Virus record (IMG/VR): IMGVR_UViG_3300042924_003032
Location: 1 to 20,929 of that record
DNA: 20,929 nucleotides
Direction: 5' to 3' (one strand)
Source: a virus
This document shows, piece after piece, positions 19,778 to 20,929 of this stretch (the first letter of the stretch is position 1; every line of letters begins with the position of its first letter). The translations under genes were made by a program, and so were the position numbers. The notes under the pieces were generated by a model. It was given only the letters and a program-made list of their open reading frames with translations, did not search any database and was not told the DNA's origin.

Positions 19778-20929
19778 CAGGAAAAAAATGATTCAAGGTT
19801 TACGGTTTTTTCTTCTTTCCACCCAATAATATTCAAAATTGTTTTGAGTGGATCCAAGAATGCTTTCTCAAATTGTAATTCATAATCAATATATTTGTCA
19901 AGACCAAGTTCAGTAGGAAATTGTTGAATAAATGAGATTACATTTTCCTGAATAATATTTGGTTTCTTTAGAAAAATGAACTTAACCTTTTCACCATTAT
20001 TAATCAGAGAATACTTATTGGTAAGATTTTTCTGTTTTATATAATGATTGAACAGTAATGCACCACGAACTTGAATCGGAGTTTTAGGTGCGTAAATATT
20101 GGAAGAAGAATGATACTTACGAACATCAGATGCAGTTCTAGGAAATGCAATTTGTTCTGGGGGAAGGGATTTAAACTCCTCACGACATTGATCAATAAAC
20201 TTAATCATATCATCTTCAGTACCACTCATTAAGATATTAAAAGATTCTTTCAACATCTTACGACAAGGGGCAGGTGTAGAAGATTTAATTGCTTCAATAC
20301 CTTTAATTTTAAGTTTGGGTTCAGCATAACGAACACCTTCACTATCCCACACACTTAAAATGTATCGCTTCTTTGCAGTCCAAATACCACGTTCGGCAAT
20401 ACACTCACGCTTCATGATCATTTTTTGCTCATAAGCATTCACATATTCCGCCAGTTCTTCGTAAGAATTTTCAATATACTTTTCAAATTCCACCTGACAG
20501 ACCTTATCAAGGAACGAAACAACGCTTTGAGTAGTTTTCTCTCTTCCTTTGTATACACTCTCAACCAAAGGACCCATATTAACGTAAAGAGAATCAGTAT
20601 CCGAAGCAATAACGTAATCAACATCTGTACTCTTAAGAATTTTGTTTAGATAAGCATTTACCTTATTCATGATCCAGTTAATTGAAACTTGACCAGACAA
20701 AGTAATTGCTTCGGCATTTGCAAGCTTAAAATAACGAAAATACTGATTACCAATCGCACCATAGGCAGAGTTCAATTGAATCTTACGTGCCATCTGAATG
20801 TTATTGCAACGAGCAATCTCCTTAACTAACTCCTTGTTCTTGGTCTTTTCGTATTCTTGCTCTGCCGCAAGCATTTTCTTTTTAAAGATTACACGTTCAT
20901 TATAAATCTTTTCCATCAACTCTGGGAGA
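19777..20929 (-). CDS. 43: Family B DNA polymerase gp43, C-terminal part (partial)
   Basis: The frame is open to the right edge, so only the palm, thumb and C-terminus (about 383 residues) are present. Motif B is KIQLNSAYGAIGNQYFRY (KxxxNSxYG) and motif C is VIASDTDSLYVN, whose Asp pair binds metals. The partial frame starts near PELMEKIYNERVIFKKKM, the fingers helix region. The C-terminus NLESFFS resembles a sliding-clamp (gp45) binding peptide, as at the end of T4 gp43. It leads the cluster with uvsX and gp41; the exonuclease domain lies outside the window. Confidence 0.95.
   Translation of the reverse strand, partial: LPELMEKIYNERVIFKKKMLAAEQEYEKTKNKELVKEIARCNNIQMARKIQLNSAYGAIGNQYFRYFKLANAEAITLSGQVSINWIMNKVNAYLNKILKSTDVDYVIASDTDSLYVNMGPLVESVYKGREKTTQSVVSFLDKVCQVEFEKYIENSYEELAEYVNAYEQKMIMKRECIAERGIWTAKKRYILSVWDSEGVRYAEPKLKIKGIEAIKSSTPAPCRKMLKESFNILMSGTEDDMIKFIDQCREEFKSLPPEQIAFPRTASDVRKYHSSSNIYAPKTPIQVRGALLFNHYIKQKNLTNKYSLINNGEKVKFIFLKKPNIIQENVISFIQQFPTELGLDKYIDYELQFEKAFLDPLKTILNIIGWKEEKTVNLESFFS

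Noticed and set aside
1-20929. CRISPR arrays, insertion sequences or an integrase attachment site.
   Set aside because: No regularly spaced repeats, transposase or integrase frame, or terminal inverted repeats were seen; the repeats present are in-gene tandem repeats or hairpins.

Overview
The window looks like part of the genome of a marine T4-like myovirus of the cyanophage/pelagiphage type. The evidence is an AT-rich sequence, nearly all genes on the minus strand, T4 replication proteins in a compact overlapping cluster (gp43 polymerase C-terminus, UvsX, gp41 helicase, gp61 primase), class Ia ribonucleotide reductase (NrdA/NrdB), a MazG-type pyrophosphohydrolase, and low-complexity virion proteins made of modules I associate with T4-like cyanophages. 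The host cannot be read from the sequence. Host assignment and the recognition of these modules rest on memory of the families, not on a search.

Layout in the direction of minus-strand transcription, right to left: (1) 20929-16518 is a replication cluster of gp43 (partial), two unlisted small ORFs (54 and 46 aa), uvsX, gp41, mazG and a 61-aa ORF. Neighbours overlap by a few bases (TGATG, ATGA, TAATG or longer), so translation is probably coupled. (2) 16501-11135 holds a small HExxH metallopeptidase, tRNA-Ala(UGC), a nucleotidyltransferase with a T4 internal-protein-like capsid-targeting N-terminus, a modular basic protein, two small overlapping ORFs (57 and 54 aa, one with a membrane segment), a probable virion protein, two small conserved-looking proteins and a coiled-coil/membrane protein. 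(3) 11123-6569 holds gp61, nrdA, nrdB and a 48-aa ORF nested in the nrdB end. (4) 6523-2529 holds three low-complexity virion-type proteins and a 45-aa ORF. (5) 2436-1 is accessory: a GIY-YIG nuclease (the only plus-strand gene), a 61-aa unknown, a secreted or virion lysozyme-like protein, an Hc1-like basic protein, tRNA-Ile(UAU), tRNA-Arg(UCU), and the start of a PD-(D/E)XK homing-type endonuclease related to I-Ssp6803I.

Regulation is unusually readable. Copies of TATAAATA (the T4 late promoter core) or CTAAATA/CATAAATA lie about 20-37 bases before the ATG of virion-type and nuclease genes. At three places the T-tract of a rho-independent terminator runs directly into TATAAATA. The nrd and replication genes show no such boxes. 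A near-consensus sigma70 promoter (TTGACG-17-TATAAT) faces the tRNA-Ile/tRNA-Arg pair. This suggests early replication and nucleotide genes with blocks of late virion genes embedded among them. The three tRNAs read AGA, AUA and GCA, A-ending codons that fit an AT-rich genome.

Several starts were moved from the longest ORF: nrdB to an ATG with a perfect GGAGG, nrdA to the ATG overlapping the gp61 stop, gp41 to an internal ATG, and the nucleotidyltransferase to the ATG that begins its targeting peptide. Seven small or partial genes (1-336, 2529-2666, 6569-6715, 12813-12977, 12974-13147, 19476-19616, 19613-19777) were found by direct translation.
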